Assembly: GCA_963700865.1 (NCBI GenBank)
Contig: CAVOZC010000002.1
Location: forward strand, 186,001-250,000
DNA from: CAVOGJ01 sp963700865
GTDB lineage: Bacteria; Planctomycetota; Planctomycetia; Pirellulales; Pirellulaceae
DNA: 64,000 nt
Direction: 5' to 3'
Of the stretch, positions 26,973 to 36,508 are shown piece after piece. Every line of letters starts with the position of its first letter. Within the stretch, counting starts at the first letter, position 1. The notes under the pieces were generated by a model that saw only the letters and a list, made by a program, of their open reading frames with translations, did not search any database and was not told where the DNA came from. Made by a program: the position numbers and the translations under genes.

Positions 26973-29813
26973 ATGGCAATCAAACGACACTTTTTAAACT
27001 GCGACCGCCCCGCGCTGCAAACCACGGCGGATTTCTTGCTGGCAAAGTATCGTCGTCAACAATGCCTGGATCTCGATCGAGTCATTCTGGTGACGACCGG
27101 CAGTCGCGCCGGGCGGGGACTCGAAGCTGTATTGCTCGACAGGGTCGAGGCGGAGGGCCTGACCTATTTTCCACCGACGCTGACGACCGTCGGACGGCTG
27201 CCCGAAATGCTCTATCAGGCCCCGCTACCCTACGCCTCGGAGTGGGTCCAGCAGGTCGCGTGGTCCGACGCCGTGCGCAACGCGGACCGCGATACGCGGC
27301 TGCGTGTGTTCCCGCACAGCCACACCGAACCCACCGATGGTAACCGGCACGATGGTACGGACAAATGGTTAGCGTTGGGACGACTATTGCAGTCCGCCTA
27401 TCGCGAACTGGCGGCGGCCGGATTGAGTTTCGCCGATGTGGCGGAGCGTGCCGCCGGCCTGAAGAACTCACCGGACACGGGGCCCTTTCCGGAAACGGCC
27501 CGCTGGCAAGCCATGGCCATCATGCAGGAAGGTTACCTGCGGCGACTCGCCGGGGCGGGACTGGGAGACCGACAAACGGCTCGCTTGGAGGCGATCCGCG
27601 GACGGGCCTGCACGAGCGATTGCGACATCGTCCTTGTCGCCACGGCCGACCTGAATCACGCCTTGCGGATGATGCTCGAACAAGTGGCGGAACGTGTGAC
27701 GGCACTGGTGCATGCGCCTGAGGAGTGGTCGAGTCGTTTTGACGTCTGCGGATCGGTGGTCGCGGCGGCCTGGCAAACGGCAACCATCCCGCTGGCCGAC
27801 GAGCAGATCACGATCGTGGACCAGTATGCCGACCAGGCCGAAGCGGTGGTTGATTTGCTGGCCGCAGTGGGTGAAGGTTATACGAGCCAGGAGATCTCCA
27901 TTGGCTGTCCGGACCAGGGGCTCGTGCCGCACGTGGAACGCTGCCTGGCCGAGGCGGGTCTCCAGGGTCGCTGGGGTCCCGGGAGGGGGCTTTGCGAATC
28001 GCGCCCGTATCAGCTGCTGGAGGCGATCCGGCAAGTCATCACCACCCAGCGTTTTGATGCGCTGGCAAGCCTCTTGCGCCATCCCGATATCGCCGACTGG
28101 CTGAGCAGCCGCCAGGTACCGCCGGACTGGGAGGCTTACCTGGACGAATACCGTAGCGAGCACTTGCCGTTACAGATTCCGCACACCTGGCTGGGAAACA
28201 AGGATCGATTTGCGTCGCTGCAGCGGGCCACGCACGAAGTCAGCGAATTATGCCGTCCCTTGCGGGGAGCCAGCATGACTCTGGCGAGTTGGGCGGAATG
28301 CATCGGGCAAGTCATTTCCAACATTTACGCCGACGCGGATTGGTCCCGGGTGGAGGAGCGGCGGACCGCCATGACCTGCAATGCCATCTGCGGGGCGCTT
28401 AGCGAATTCGCGGCGACCCCCGCCGATTTCGACACATCGACCACGGCCGCCAGGGCGCTGGAGCTGCTGTTGGAACAATTGGCAAGTGAGACTCTGCCCG
28501 ATGACCCCGACGGAGACGCCATTGAATTGTTAGGGTGGCTGGAATTGCCGCTCGATCGGGCACCGCTGCTGATCGTGACCGGCCTGGCGGAGGGCGTCGT
28601 GCCGCAATCGAATCGGGCCGATATGTTCTTGCCCAACGGTCTGCGGAAACACCTGGCCATCGAAGACGATGAGCATCGGTATGCCCGCGATGCGTATGCC
28701 TTAAGCGTCCTCTGTCGTTCCCATGCTGGATTGGCCCTGATCGTCAGCCGCCATGATGCCGCGGGCGATCCTTTGCGACCCAGTCGGCTGCTGTTTGCCG
28801 ACGAGCCCGACGTCGTCACCACGCGCTGGCTGCGACTGCTCGCACCAGCCGCGACAACCGGTTCTCAACCAATCACCACGAGTGACAACCGGTCACCGCC
28901 GGTGGACCGCCCCACATTTGCCTTTACGATCCCTCGACCGGAACCCTTGACCGAGCCGGTGACACGGATGCGGATTACGGACTTCAAGTCGTACCTGGCG
29001 TGTCGGTATCGGTACTATTTACAGCGGCAGCTCGGCCTGGGCAGTGTGGATGACGTCGAGTTGGAGATGGATGGTGGCCTGTTTGGGACCGTTCTGCACG
29101 ACGTGTTCAATGACTTTGGCAGCGGCCCCATGAGGGACTCGACGGACGCGAACGAGATCGCCGGCGATCTTCAAGCGCACCTCGCTCGCCACTTGCGGCG
29201 TCGTCTGGGTAGTGAGTTGCCGCCAGCCATTCGGGTGCAACAGGAACAGATGCGTCTGCGATTGGATGCCTTCGCCGCCATCCAGGCCAGGCGTCGTCGT
29301 GAGGGCTGGCGGATCATGCATGTCGAGGCTCCCCAGGAGCAAGTGGCCCAGATCACGGTTAAGGAAGGTACGATTGACTTGTCAGGACGCATCGATCGCA
29401 TTGACCGGCACGAGTCATCGGGCGCTTATGCCATTCTTGATTACAAGACGTCCGACGCGGGCCACCCGCCCGAAAAGGTGCACCAACATGGGCCGAAGGC
29501 AGAGAAGCGCTGGATCGATTTGCAATTGCCCTTGTACCGTTACATCGCCCAGGCCATGGGTATCAAACCGATCACGGAGGTCGGTTATATCCTGCTGCCC
29601 AAAAAACTGGATGCCATTTGCTTTTGTGCCGCGGAGTGGACCGAGTCGGATTATCGGGAAGCCATGCGGACCGCGGAACAAGTCGTATCCGGTGTCTTGC
29701 GGCAGGAATTCTGGCCACCGGGCGAACCGGTGTATGCTCCCGGAGATGAGTTCGCGGGAATTCTTATGTCGGGCGTGTTGGAACGACCTGAATGGGGGGA
29801 TAGCGGTTCGTAG
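26973..29813 (+). CDS. AddB/RecB-like PD-(D/E)XK nuclease family protein
   Basis: 946 residues. The N-terminal half is a degenerate helicase-like fold: DRVILVTTGSRAGRGLEAVL stands where AddB has Walker A, and LLIVTGLAEGVVPQSN resembles the RecC/AddB motif before the LPxxxR block (here FLPNGLRKHL). The C-terminal 250 residues are a RecB nuclease: RITDFKSYLACRYRYYL, GTVLHDVFNDF (His), GRIDRIDRHE (Asp), AILDYKTSD (D...K) and LQLPLYRYI (Gln-x3-Tyr). The iron-sulfur cysteines of B. subtilis AddB are not seen at the C-terminus. It would act in double-strand-break end resection with an AddA helicase, but no addA is in this window. The frame is intact. Confidence 0.85.
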   Translation: MAIKRHFLNCDRPALQTTADFLLAKYRRQQCLDLDRVILVTTGSRAGRGLEAVLLDRVEAEGLTYFPPTLTTVGRLPEMLYQAPLPYASEWVQQVAWSDAVRNADRDTRLRVFPHSHTEPTDGNRHDGTDKWLALGRLLQSAYRELAAAGLSFADVAERAAGLKNSPDTGPFPETARWQAMAIMQEGYLRRLAGAGLGDRQTARLEAIRGRACTSDCDIVLVATADLNHALRMMLEQVAERVTALVHAPEEWSSRFDVCGSVVAAAWQTATIPLADEQITIVDQYADQAEAVVDLLAAVGEGYTSQEISIGCPDQGLVPHVERCLAEAGLQGRWGPGRGLCESRPYQLLEAIRQVITTQRFDALASLLRHPDIADWLSSRQVPPDWEAYLDEYRSEHLPLQIPHTWLGNKDRFASLQRATHEVSELCRPLRGASMTLASWAECIGQVISNIYADADWSRVEERRTAMTCNAICGALSEFAATPADFDTSTTAARALELLLEQLASETLPDDPDGDAIELLGWLELPLDRAPLLIVTGLAEGVVPQSNRADMFLPNGLRKHLAIEDDEHRYARDAYALSVLCRSHAGLALIVSRHDAAGDPLRPSRLLFADEPDVVTTRWLRLLAPAATTGSQPITTSDNRSPPVDRPTFAFTIPRPEPLTEPVTRMRITDFKSYLACRYRYYLQRQLGLGSVDDVELEMDGGLFGTVLHDVFNDFGSGPMRDSTDANEIAGDLQAHLARHLRRRLGSELPPAIRVQQEQMRLRLDAFAAIQARRRREGWRIMHVEAPQEQVAQITVKEGTIDLSGRIDRIDRHESSGAYAILDYKTSDAGHPPEKVHQHGPKAEKRWIDLQLPLYRYIAQAMGIKPITEVGYILLPKKLDAICFCAAEWTESDYREAMRTAEQVVSGVLRQEFWPPGEPVYAPGDEFAGILMSGVLERPEWGDSGS

Positions 29814-30205
29814 CGGTCCCGATTTTTCGTGTCCTGATGGCGTATCGTGCCGTTTCCGTACGGATTCGTCCGGTTGTGTCGAATCCTCCATTTTTCCTTG
29901 AAAGCGGTCGACCGATCATCGGCGGCGGCACTGGACGGCCCCGCCGGCATGGCTATAGTGGAGCCTATCTGAGGTGCTGGGCCCATCCTCGAGAGACGAC
30001 GTCGCGAGTATTGCTCAGCGAGCTCGCAATTCACGAACTCACCCAACACCCCGACTCAGTGTGGCACAACGAAGGTTGCTTTCTTGGGCGCTGAGATGGA
30101 ACTCTGGACGACCGTCCGAGAAGTGCTTCGTGTCGCCACGACCGTTACCAACGGGATCGGGCCGACGACAACCAGCCAATCTGCCACCTTCCGGACGTAC
30201 GACCA
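29814..30205. other. Leader region of the polysaccharide operon
   Basis: 392 bp without a credible gene. It holds a candidate promoter at 29932-29959 and then about 245 bp of leader before the first gene. No riboswitch or terminator fold was recognised. Confidence 0.45.
29932..29959 (+). promoter_or_regulatory. Candidate sigma70 promoter for the polysaccharide operon
   Basis: TGGACG (29932-29937), a 16-bp spacer and TATAGT (29954-29959). The -10 box is good and the -35 is partial. It is the best match upstream of the Wzz-like gene. Confidence 0.4.
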
Positions 30206-31753
30206 ATGACGAAGAATTCTGAACTGAGCTTTCACGAAATCACCGAACGGGCTTGGCGAGCCTGGCCCCGCATCCTGGCGTTTTGGGCACTGGCGGCGAT
30301 CGCCACGCTGGTCGTGTTGTTTTTTTGGCCCCGTAGCTACGGCTCGTCAGCCAAGTTGTTGCTCAACATTGGCCGCGAGAGTATCGGGTTGGATCCCACA
30401 GTGAACGCGGCCGGCAAGACGATCGGCATGCAGCAGTCCGGTCGAGATTCTGAAATCAAGAGTGCCATCGACATTCTTGGCAGCCGTGGCATGTTGGAAG
30501 CCGTGGTGGACGAGCTCACGCCCGAAATTGTGCTGGGTGAATCGTCTGTCGGAGGCAGGAGGGCGAATCCGCTGACGGTTGTCTTGTCGCGAACGGTGGG
30601 TGCCGTGGTCGGATTTGTGCGCAATATCGACCCGACTTCGACGCGAGAGCGGGCGGTGATTGAAATTGAAAAGCACCTGGCGGTCAACTCGGAACGCAAA
30701 TCCGAGGTGATTACGATCTCGTATGAGGCCGACACGCCGGAATTGGCTCAGCTGGTCGTTCATGAATTGGTCAATCAGTACCAACGAAAGCGGCTGGAAT
30801 TTCATCGCACGGCCGGCTCCACCGAATTCTTCGACGCGCAGAGCGGGCGATTGCGGCAGGAGTTGGATCAAGCGGCGGGACGCTTGCGAGACGCCAAGAA
30901 CCGCATGGGACTGGCGTCGATTCCGGGACAGCGGAAGATTCTGGAGACTCAATTGGGCGACCTTCGCAACGACATGTTGCTGACGGAGAAGCAGTTGTCG
31001 GCCGCGGAAGCCAAGAACAGCAATCTTCAGACGCAGCTGACAGGTCTTCCCGAGCGTCAGTCCTCGCAAGAAGTCAGCAAGCCAAACGCCGCGGCCGATA
31101 TGCAGCGACAGCTGCTTTACGCGCTGCAGATTCAAGAAGCCGATGCGCGAGCCAAGTTCACCGCCAACCATCCCACCGTACGAGCCCTACAACAACAGGT
31201 TGCCGCGGCGGATGCCGAATTGAACAGCCAGGTGACACGGATCGTAGAATCGACTGACGACGTCAATCCGCTGCACAAGAAACTAACGCTTGATTTTTCG
31301 GAAACGACCGCCGAGCTGGCGGGTTTGCGGGCTCGTCGCGACAAGCTGATCGCGCAACAAGCGGATATTCTTCGCCAGATCAAGGATTTGAATGAGTTCG
31401 AGTTGGAAGTGAATCAGCTCGAACGCGACGTCGCCGTCGCCTCGCGAAAATATGTCGTGTACGCGGAGAGTCTCGAGGAATCACGAATCGACTTGGCCAT
31501 GCAGCAAGGGGCTATCTCGAGCGTCAGCGTGGTGCAGCCAGCCACGCTTCAGGAAAAGCCCGTCTCGCCTTCCAAGCCAATTACGATCCTCCTAGGGGGC
31601 GTGGTCAGCATGTTGGGGGCTCTGGCGATCGCCCTGGGCAGTGTCCAATTCGACGATCGTCTGGCCTCGGCAAGCTCCCTGCGTGAGCAGCTGGGCGTGC
31701 CGGTACTGGGAGCGCTTCCCCAAGCCCAAGCCTACACTCGAGTGCACCTTTGA
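30206..31753 (+). CDS. Wzz/GumC-type polysaccharide chain-length / co-polymerase protein
   Basis: 515 residues. Two membrane helices, about 22-41 (ILAFWALAAIATLVVLFFWP) and about 463-485 (ITILLGGVVSMLGALAIALG), enclose a large periplasmic part with coiled coils (about 210-300 and 385-420). The family signatures are SSAKLLLNIGRESIG after TM1 and LQEKPVSPSKP before TM2. The C-terminus RLASASSLREQLGVPVLGAL is the cytoplasmic linker that leads into the BY-kinase in fused Wzc proteins; here it stops, and the kinase-like protein is the next gene. It controls polymer length with Wzx and Wzy encoded downstream. First gene of an eight-gene plus-strand operon. Confidence 0.9.
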   Translation: MTKNSELSFHEITERAWRAWPRILAFWALAAIATLVVLFFWPRSYGSSAKLLLNIGRESIGLDPTVNAAGKTIGMQQSGRDSEIKSAIDILGSRGMLEAVVDELTPEIVLGESSVGGRRANPLTVVLSRTVGAVVGFVRNIDPTSTRERAVIEIEKHLAVNSERKSEVITISYEADTPELAQLVVHELVNQYQRKRLEFHRTAGSTEFFDAQSGRLRQELDQAAGRLRDAKNRMGLASIPGQRKILETQLGDLRNDMLLTEKQLSAAEAKNSNLQTQLTGLPERQSSQEVSKPNAAADMQRQLLYALQIQEADARAKFTANHPTVRALQQQVAAADAELNSQVTRIVESTDDVNPLHKKLTLDFSETTAELAGLRARRDKLIAQQADILRQIKDLNEFELEVNQLERDVAVASRKYVVYAESLEESRIDLAMQQGAISSVSVVQPATLQEKPVSPSKPITILLGGVVSMLGALAIALGSVQFDDRLASASSLREQLGVPVLGALPQAQAYTRVHL

Positions 31754-31763
31754 GACAAAAACC

Positions 31764-32465
31764 ATGAGTGACCCCATGATGGAACACGATCTACATCGAA
31801 CCGCGAACGAACCGGCGACGGTCTTTCGCAACATTCCGGCGTGGCAGGGGAGCGATCGATTGGACTCGATCCTGTTGCGGCTCGACGCGCTGCGAAAGGA
31901 AAGGAACCAGGGCAGCTACGTGCTGGGCGTGACGAGCTGTGAGCGCGGTGCCGGTGTGAGTGTGGTCGCCGGTAACCTGGCGGTGCGGGCGGCTCAATTG
32001 GGATTGGGGAATGTCCTCTTAATCGATTGTAACCTGGAACATCCCGTGCAATCCCAGTGGTTCCAACTCAAGAATCCCGCCGGGCTGGTGAACTTGATCG
32101 CCGGTGAAACCGACGCGTCCGAAGTGGTGACCAACGGTAAGGTATCCGGCTTGAGTGTGCTGTCGGCCGGCAATATCCGTTCCATCACGCTGATTCCGGA
32201 GGCCGTCGAAAGCCTCATGAAGAGCTTTCGCGCGGATTTTGATCTGATCGTCCTGGATATGACGCCGGTCAAGAACACAGCTCGTTCACTCGTGTTTGCC
32301 GGGCTGGCCGATGGTGTGGTACTCGTGGTGGATGGCCGTAAGACGAAGGCGCGTCACGCCAAATCAGTGATCCGCTTGCTACAGGAAAATGGTGTGGACG
32401 TCGTCGGGACGATTCTCAACCGCGCGAAACGCGGCTTGCCCCGATGGCTGGAACGTCTGTTTTAA
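31764..32465 (+). CDS. CpsD/BY-kinase-like protein with degenerate Walker A
   Basis: 233 residues, 10 bp after the Wzz-like gene. The fold is that of bacterial tyrosine kinases and MinD-like ATPases: YVLGVTSCERGAGVSVVAGN stands where the Walker A should read GxGKS(T). The lysine is Val65 (GTG, 31956-31958). Walker A' is LLIDCNLEHP, with Asn replacing the second Asp of the usual DxD. FDLIVLDMTPV is Walker B, and DGVVLVVDGRKTKA follows. There is no C-terminal tyrosine cluster. Its neighbours point to a role in polysaccharide export, but ATP hydrolysis and kinase activity look unlikely. It may be a structural or regulatory partner of the Wzz-like protein. Confidence 0.82.
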   Translation: MSDPMMEHDLHRTANEPATVFRNIPAWQGSDRLDSILLRLDALRKERNQGSYVLGVTSCERGAGVSVVAGNLAVRAAQLGLGNVLLIDCNLEHPVQSQWFQLKNPAGLVNLIAGETDASEVVTNGKVSGLSVLSAGNIRSITLIPEAVESLMKSFRADFDLIVLDMTPVKNTARSLVFAGLADGVVLVVDGRKTKARHAKSVIRLLQENGVDVVGTILNRAKRGLPRWLERLF

Positions 32466-32510
32466 CGTGCCGAGATTCGCCGCGCACCATCCCGTTTTTC
32501 CTGGGACCTT

Positions 32511-33809
32511 ATGAACTCCGTGCCAGTCCCGACATCGAATCTCGTCGATCGAACATCCGCGGTCGGCGATCCCAAGCTGATGGCTTTCGAAATGGAGGTC
32601 GAAGGTCATCATCCAGGCTATGTCCGGCATTTCGCCGAGACCTGGGTGACCCACGCCATCCCGGGGACGGTTCACTTCGTGGTCACTCCCCGATTCTTCG
32701 AGCTGCACCCCGATGTGGTGGCGGATGTGCGCCAGTTGGAATCACCTGCCGTCAGCATCTCGGCCATTTCCGCCGCGGACGATGCGCGGATGGAGCGGAT
32801 CTCATATCTCCGCTACTTCCATGCCTGGAAGTACTTCTGCGAGCACCTGAGGCGCGGATCAGCCGATCACGGCTTGCTCATGTATTCCGACTTTTTTCAA
32901 TTGCCATCCTTGCTGGGACGCAAGGCACCGGTGCCTTATTCCGCAATCTATTTCCGACCCACGTTTCATTACGCGACGTTGCGCAACTACCCTTCCACCT
33001 TCAAGGAGAAACTGCGCACCGCGCGGAAATGGCAGCTGTTGCAACGCGTACTCCAGGACCGGCAACTGCGTCACCTGTATTGCCTTGACGAAATCGCCGC
33101 CAGTTACATCCGCACGCATGCGTCCACCCATGTTGACGTGCGTCCCATCGCCGATTCATTCACTCGCTATCCGCCGGCCGAGGATCGGAAGGCGAAGTTG
33201 CGGCGTGATCTGCGGATTGAGCCTGGACGCCGGGTCTTCTGTCTGCTGGGTGTCCTCGACCGCCGCAAGGGTGTGAGGCAGATGCTGGAAAGCCTGCGGG
33301 AGATCGAACCGCAGTCGGCAGCAAGAACGTGCATCTTGCTGTTGGGAAAATTACAGGCGAGTCAGCGTGAGGAGATGCGCGATTTAATTCGTACACTGCA
33401 GGGCGAATTGCAGGTGCAGATTATCCTCCGCGACGAATACCTGCCCGACAGCGACATTCAACATTACTATGAATTGTCCGATGTCATTCTCGCCACCTAT
33501 CAGGGCCACATGGGGAGCAGCTCGGCGCTGATCCGCGCCGCTCTGGCTGGCAAGCCGGTGATGTCCGCCGACTACGGACTGATGGGCGAACTGGTCCATC
33601 GCCGCCGGCTGGGAATGACCCTCGACACCGGTTCGCCCGCGGCCATGGCCAGAGGATTCGAGCGCTTTGTCGAGTCCGATCCGCGGCTGATGTTCGATGC
33701 TCAGGAAGCGCTGCGTTTCGCCCAGGAGAATTCGGCGGAGCGGTTGGCCCACGACCTGACGGCCATGATCACGGCGGAGCGACCGCTCTGTACGGAGACC
33801 ACGGCATGA
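32511..33809 (+). CDS. Glycosyltransferase, GT4-like (GT-B fold)
   Basis: 432 residues. The N-terminal domain begins FEMEVEGHHPGYVRHFAETW, the acceptor-side start common in planctomycete GT4-like proteins. The C-terminal domain has RRVFCLLGVLDRRKGVRQML (the donor-domain start after the linker), LYELSDVILATYQGHMGSSS in place of the usual ExFG region, and ALAGKPVMSADYGLMGELV. The canonical E-x7-E motif is not clear, so the donor cannot be predicted. It likely adds one sugar of the repeat unit at the cytoplasmic membrane face. It overlaps the flippase start by 4 bp (ATGA). Confidence 0.8.
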   Translation: MNSVPVPTSNLVDRTSAVGDPKLMAFEMEVEGHHPGYVRHFAETWVTHAIPGTVHFVVTPRFFELHPDVVADVRQLESPAVSISAISAADDARMERISYLRYFHAWKYFCEHLRRGSADHGLLMYSDFFQLPSLLGRKAPVPYSAIYFRPTFHYATLRNYPSTFKEKLRTARKWQLLQRVLQDRQLRHLYCLDEIAASYIRTHASTHVDVRPIADSFTRYPPAEDRKAKLRRDLRIEPGRRVFCLLGVLDRRKGVRQMLESLREIEPQSAARTCILLLGKLQASQREEMRDLIRTLQGELQVQIILRDEYLPDSDIQHYYELSDVILATYQGHMGSSSALIRAALAGKPVMSADYGLMGELVHRRRLGMTLDTGSPAAMARGFERFVESDPRLMFDAQEALRFAQENSAERLAHDLTAMITAERPLCTETTA

Positions 33810-35167
33810 TTACAACCCAGCCGCTGGATCCGTGTTCGCCGGTGGACGCCGCGGTGGAGCCCATCGAACGGACGTCACGCCCCGCTGTCGGCCAGGACGT
33901 GCGGCGTGGAGTGACTTCGTTGAGCGACCAGGTGATCGTCAGCGGAACGAGTTTTATCACCTTGATGCTGATCGCGCGACTATGTAGCGTCGCCGAGGTA
34001 GGCGTGTTTCATCTGGCCTGGACCGTGGTCGGGTTCCTCCGCACGGCGCAGGAACGGATGCTGTCGAACCCTTATCTGGTATTCGTCCATCAACCAGATC
34101 GGGACGAGTCGACGTTCTTAGGCAGCAGCCTGTTCTTTCAGGCGATGTTTGCCAGTGCCTGTAGTTTGCTGATCGGGCTGGCGGCCGCTGTGTTTCTCTA
34201 CAAGCAGGAACCGGCCGGTTTGGGGTCGGTCTTGCTCGTCTTCGTCGCGGCTGCTCCCTTCGTACTTTTGCGTGACCACGTGCGGGCGATTTGTGGAGCC
34301 AATTTTCGCTTCGAACTTGCCCTGGCCATGGACCTGTGCGTCTGCCTGATTCAGCTGGGCGGGATCTTGGGTCTGGCCGCCGTGGGGAGGATTTCCATCA
34401 ACACGGCCACGATTGCCATGGGGGTCGCGTGTTTCCTGCCGACAGTCGTCTGGCTACGCAGGCGGCCGCAACCGTTTCGTATCGCAACTGACCGGCTGCG
34501 TGCTGACTGGCGCGATTGCTGGAGCTACTCGCGCTGGCTGGTGCTGGCTCGCGCCGTGGGCATCGGCGGCTATTACCTGGTTCCCTGGCTGATCGTCTGG
34601 TTCATCGACGCTTCGGCGGCCGGTCGCTTTGCCACCTGCAGCAATCTTGTCGGCTTGTCACTGATGTTCATCATGGGCGCGAACAATTACTTTCAACCGC
34701 GCACGGTCAAGGCATTCCATCAGGCGGGCGTCAGGGCCATGTTGCGATCGTTGTACGAGACGGTGGCGATCTTGTGTGGTGTCCTGACGCTTGTTTCGCT
34801 GTGCTTCTACTTTGGAGGCGGCTGGCTGCTGGCGGCGATCTATGGTCCCAACTACGTCGGCTATGGCGGTGTCGTCTTCCTGCTCAGCCTCAGCATGTTG
34901 GCCGTCTGCGTGTCGATTGCCTGCGGTAACGGACTCGCTGCCTTGGGCAAGCCGCGCGGATATTTTTGGGGCGAATTGTCGTATTGCGCGGTTGCCGTCT
35001 CTCTCGCATGCTGGCTGATTCCCCGTTATGAGTTGCGAGGCGCGGCCATTTCGCTCATCGCGGGCGGACTGGCCGCCTCGGTCGTCACCGGCGGGACGTT
35101 GGCTCGACTTGTCGCCCAAGCACGACGCAACGAACAGTTATCCGCCGCTGGGGGGGGTGTCCGATGA
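33806..35167 (+). CDS. Wzx-type oligosaccharide flippase (MOP superfamily)
   Basis: 453 residues with about 12-14 hydrophobic segments. A soluble N-terminus (about 35 residues) is followed by VTSLSDQVIVSGTSFITLML, the usual first helix of polysaccharide flippases. RLCSVAEVGVFHLAWTVVGF and RFATCSNLVGLSLMFIMGAN, with NNYFQPRTVKAFHQAG, match the MOP fold loops. It moves lipid-linked repeat units across the inner membrane. ATGA overlaps at both ends (with the glycosyltransferase before and the polymerase after) show tight coupling. Confidence 0.83.
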   Translation: MITTQPLDPCSPVDAAVEPIERTSRPAVGQDVRRGVTSLSDQVIVSGTSFITLMLIARLCSVAEVGVFHLAWTVVGFLRTAQERMLSNPYLVFVHQPDRDESTFLGSSLFFQAMFASACSLLIGLAAAVFLYKQEPAGLGSVLLVFVAAAPFVLLRDHVRAICGANFRFELALAMDLCVCLIQLGGILGLAAVGRISINTATIAMGVACFLPTVVWLRRRPQPFRIATDRLRADWRDCWSYSRWLVLARAVGIGGYYLVPWLIVWFIDASAAGRFATCSNLVGLSLMFIMGANNYFQPRTVKAFHQAGVRAMLRSLYETVAILCGVLTLVSLCFYFGGGWLLAAIYGPNYVGYGGVVFLLSLSMLAVCVSIACGNGLAALGKPRGYFWGELSYCAVAVSLACWLIPRYELRGAAISLIAGGLAASVVTGGTLARLVAQARRNEQLSAAGGGVR

Positions 35168-36507
35168 TTGCCTCGCCGGAACGGAGCCGATCCCAACGGA
35201 TGTTTGCCGCGCTCGTCGTGCCGCTGCTGCTGGGAACGTTCTATCTGGTCGATCACACGTGGGATGCCAGCCGGTATTTTGAGCTCGAATTTGACGGCAC
35301 TGAAAATGTCACGGCGGACCGATTGCAAGCCGTCGATTCCACGACCACGGCGGCTCGGTTCATGCTGGCAGGATTCGCGGCCGTCGGCCTGTTGTTGCCG
35401 GCTCCGGTAAGGCTCGACTTTCGCAAGCCGTTGTTGTGGACGCTCGTTCTTTATTACGGCTGGCTCGGCTGCTCGCCCCTGTGGTCCGTCGAGCCACGGC
35501 ATACGTTGTTTAAATTGGCGGTGCTGTTGATTTTTCTGTTCACGGCGTTCGGCATCTCTCGCCAGTTGAGCAGTGACGCCCTGTTACGCGTGCTGGCAGC
35601 CTGTTGCTGCGGTTTCATTGCCATCGGCTTCGTCGCCGAGCTGGCTCAAGGCACGTTCCAGCCGTGGCGGGGTGATTACCGGTTCACCGGCACCGTCCAT
35701 CCCAACACGCAATCAGTGTATGCGGCGATCATCTGCCTGGCGGGTTTTCTGCTGTACCGCGGCGATCAATCGTGGTCGACGAATATACGGGCGATGGTCC
35801 TGATTTTGTTCGGCGTGGTCATTCTGCTGCTGACCAAGTCACGGACGGCGGTGGGGGCCATGCTGATCGGCATCGTGGCCTTGCAATTGGTCCGGCTGCG
35901 GGGCCGGCAGCGCGTCTATTTGCTGCTGGGCGTCGTGACGCTGGCCGTGGTCGGTGTCACCCTGGTGTCGGCTTTGGGCAACCGTGCCAGGAGCCAACTC
36001 GGATCGGCGGCAGCGCTTGGTCGAGACGACGACGTGACGACGCTTACCGGCAGACTGCCATTGTGGGAAGAATTAATGGATCGCATCGCCGAGCGACCTG
36101 TGCTCGGCTATGGCTATCTGGGATTCTGGGACGCGGAGCGCGTGGAAGATTTGGGAGAGACATTTCAATGGGAAATTCCGCACGGACACAACCTGTATCT
36201 TGATGTGTTGCTTGACGGAGGTGTGATTGGCCTGTTCTTGCTGCTGCTTTTGGACGTGACGGTGGTCGCGACGGCAGCGCGACGCTACCAGCGCACGCTG
36301 GATGCGGGAGGGCTGCTCGTTGTCGGCCTGTTGTTCTTCGCGCTCGTCCATGGTTTTGGCGAATCGATTTTCAAACTCACCACGTTCCCCACTTTCGCCT
36401 TGCTGACGTTGATCTTCGGTCTGCTCTGGGAACCGCGGCGCGGCGCCGAGGAGCGGGAGGTCGAGTCCGCAGCTGACCACTGTCCCCGCGAAGCGGTTCT
36501 GGCTTGA
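35164..36507 (+). CDS. O-antigen ligase / Wzy polymerase family protein
   Basis: 447 residues with about ten membrane helices. A large extracytoplasmic loop contains RDDDVTTLTGRLPLWEELMD and YGYLGFWDA, then HGHNLYLDVLLDGGVIGLFL. The LTGRxxLW and HxHNxYL blocks are signatures of the Wzy/WaaL (O-antigen ligase, PF04932) family. Because Wzx and Wzz partners are beside it, polymerase is more likely than ligase. It starts inside the flippase stop codon (ATGA) and ends 1 bp before the next start. Confidence 0.87.
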   Translation: MIASPERSRSQRMFAALVVPLLLGTFYLVDHTWDASRYFELEFDGTENVTADRLQAVDSTTTAARFMLAGFAAVGLLLPAPVRLDFRKPLLWTLVLYYGWLGCSPLWSVEPRHTLFKLAVLLIFLFTAFGISRQLSSDALLRVLAACCCGFIAIGFVAELAQGTFQPWRGDYRFTGTVHPNTQSVYAAIICLAGFLLYRGDQSWSTNIRAMVLILFGVVILLLTKSRTAVGAMLIGIVALQLVRLRGRQRVYLLLGVVTLAVVGVTLVSALGNRARSQLGSAAALGRDDDVTTLTGRLPLWEELMDRIAERPVLGYGYLGFWDAERVEDLGETFQWEIPHGHNLYLDVLLDGGVIGLFLLLLLDVTVVATAARRYQRTLDAGGLLVVGLLFFALVHGFGESIFKLTTFPTFALLTLIFGLLWEPRRGAEEREVESAADHCPREAVLA

Positions 36508-36508
36508 C

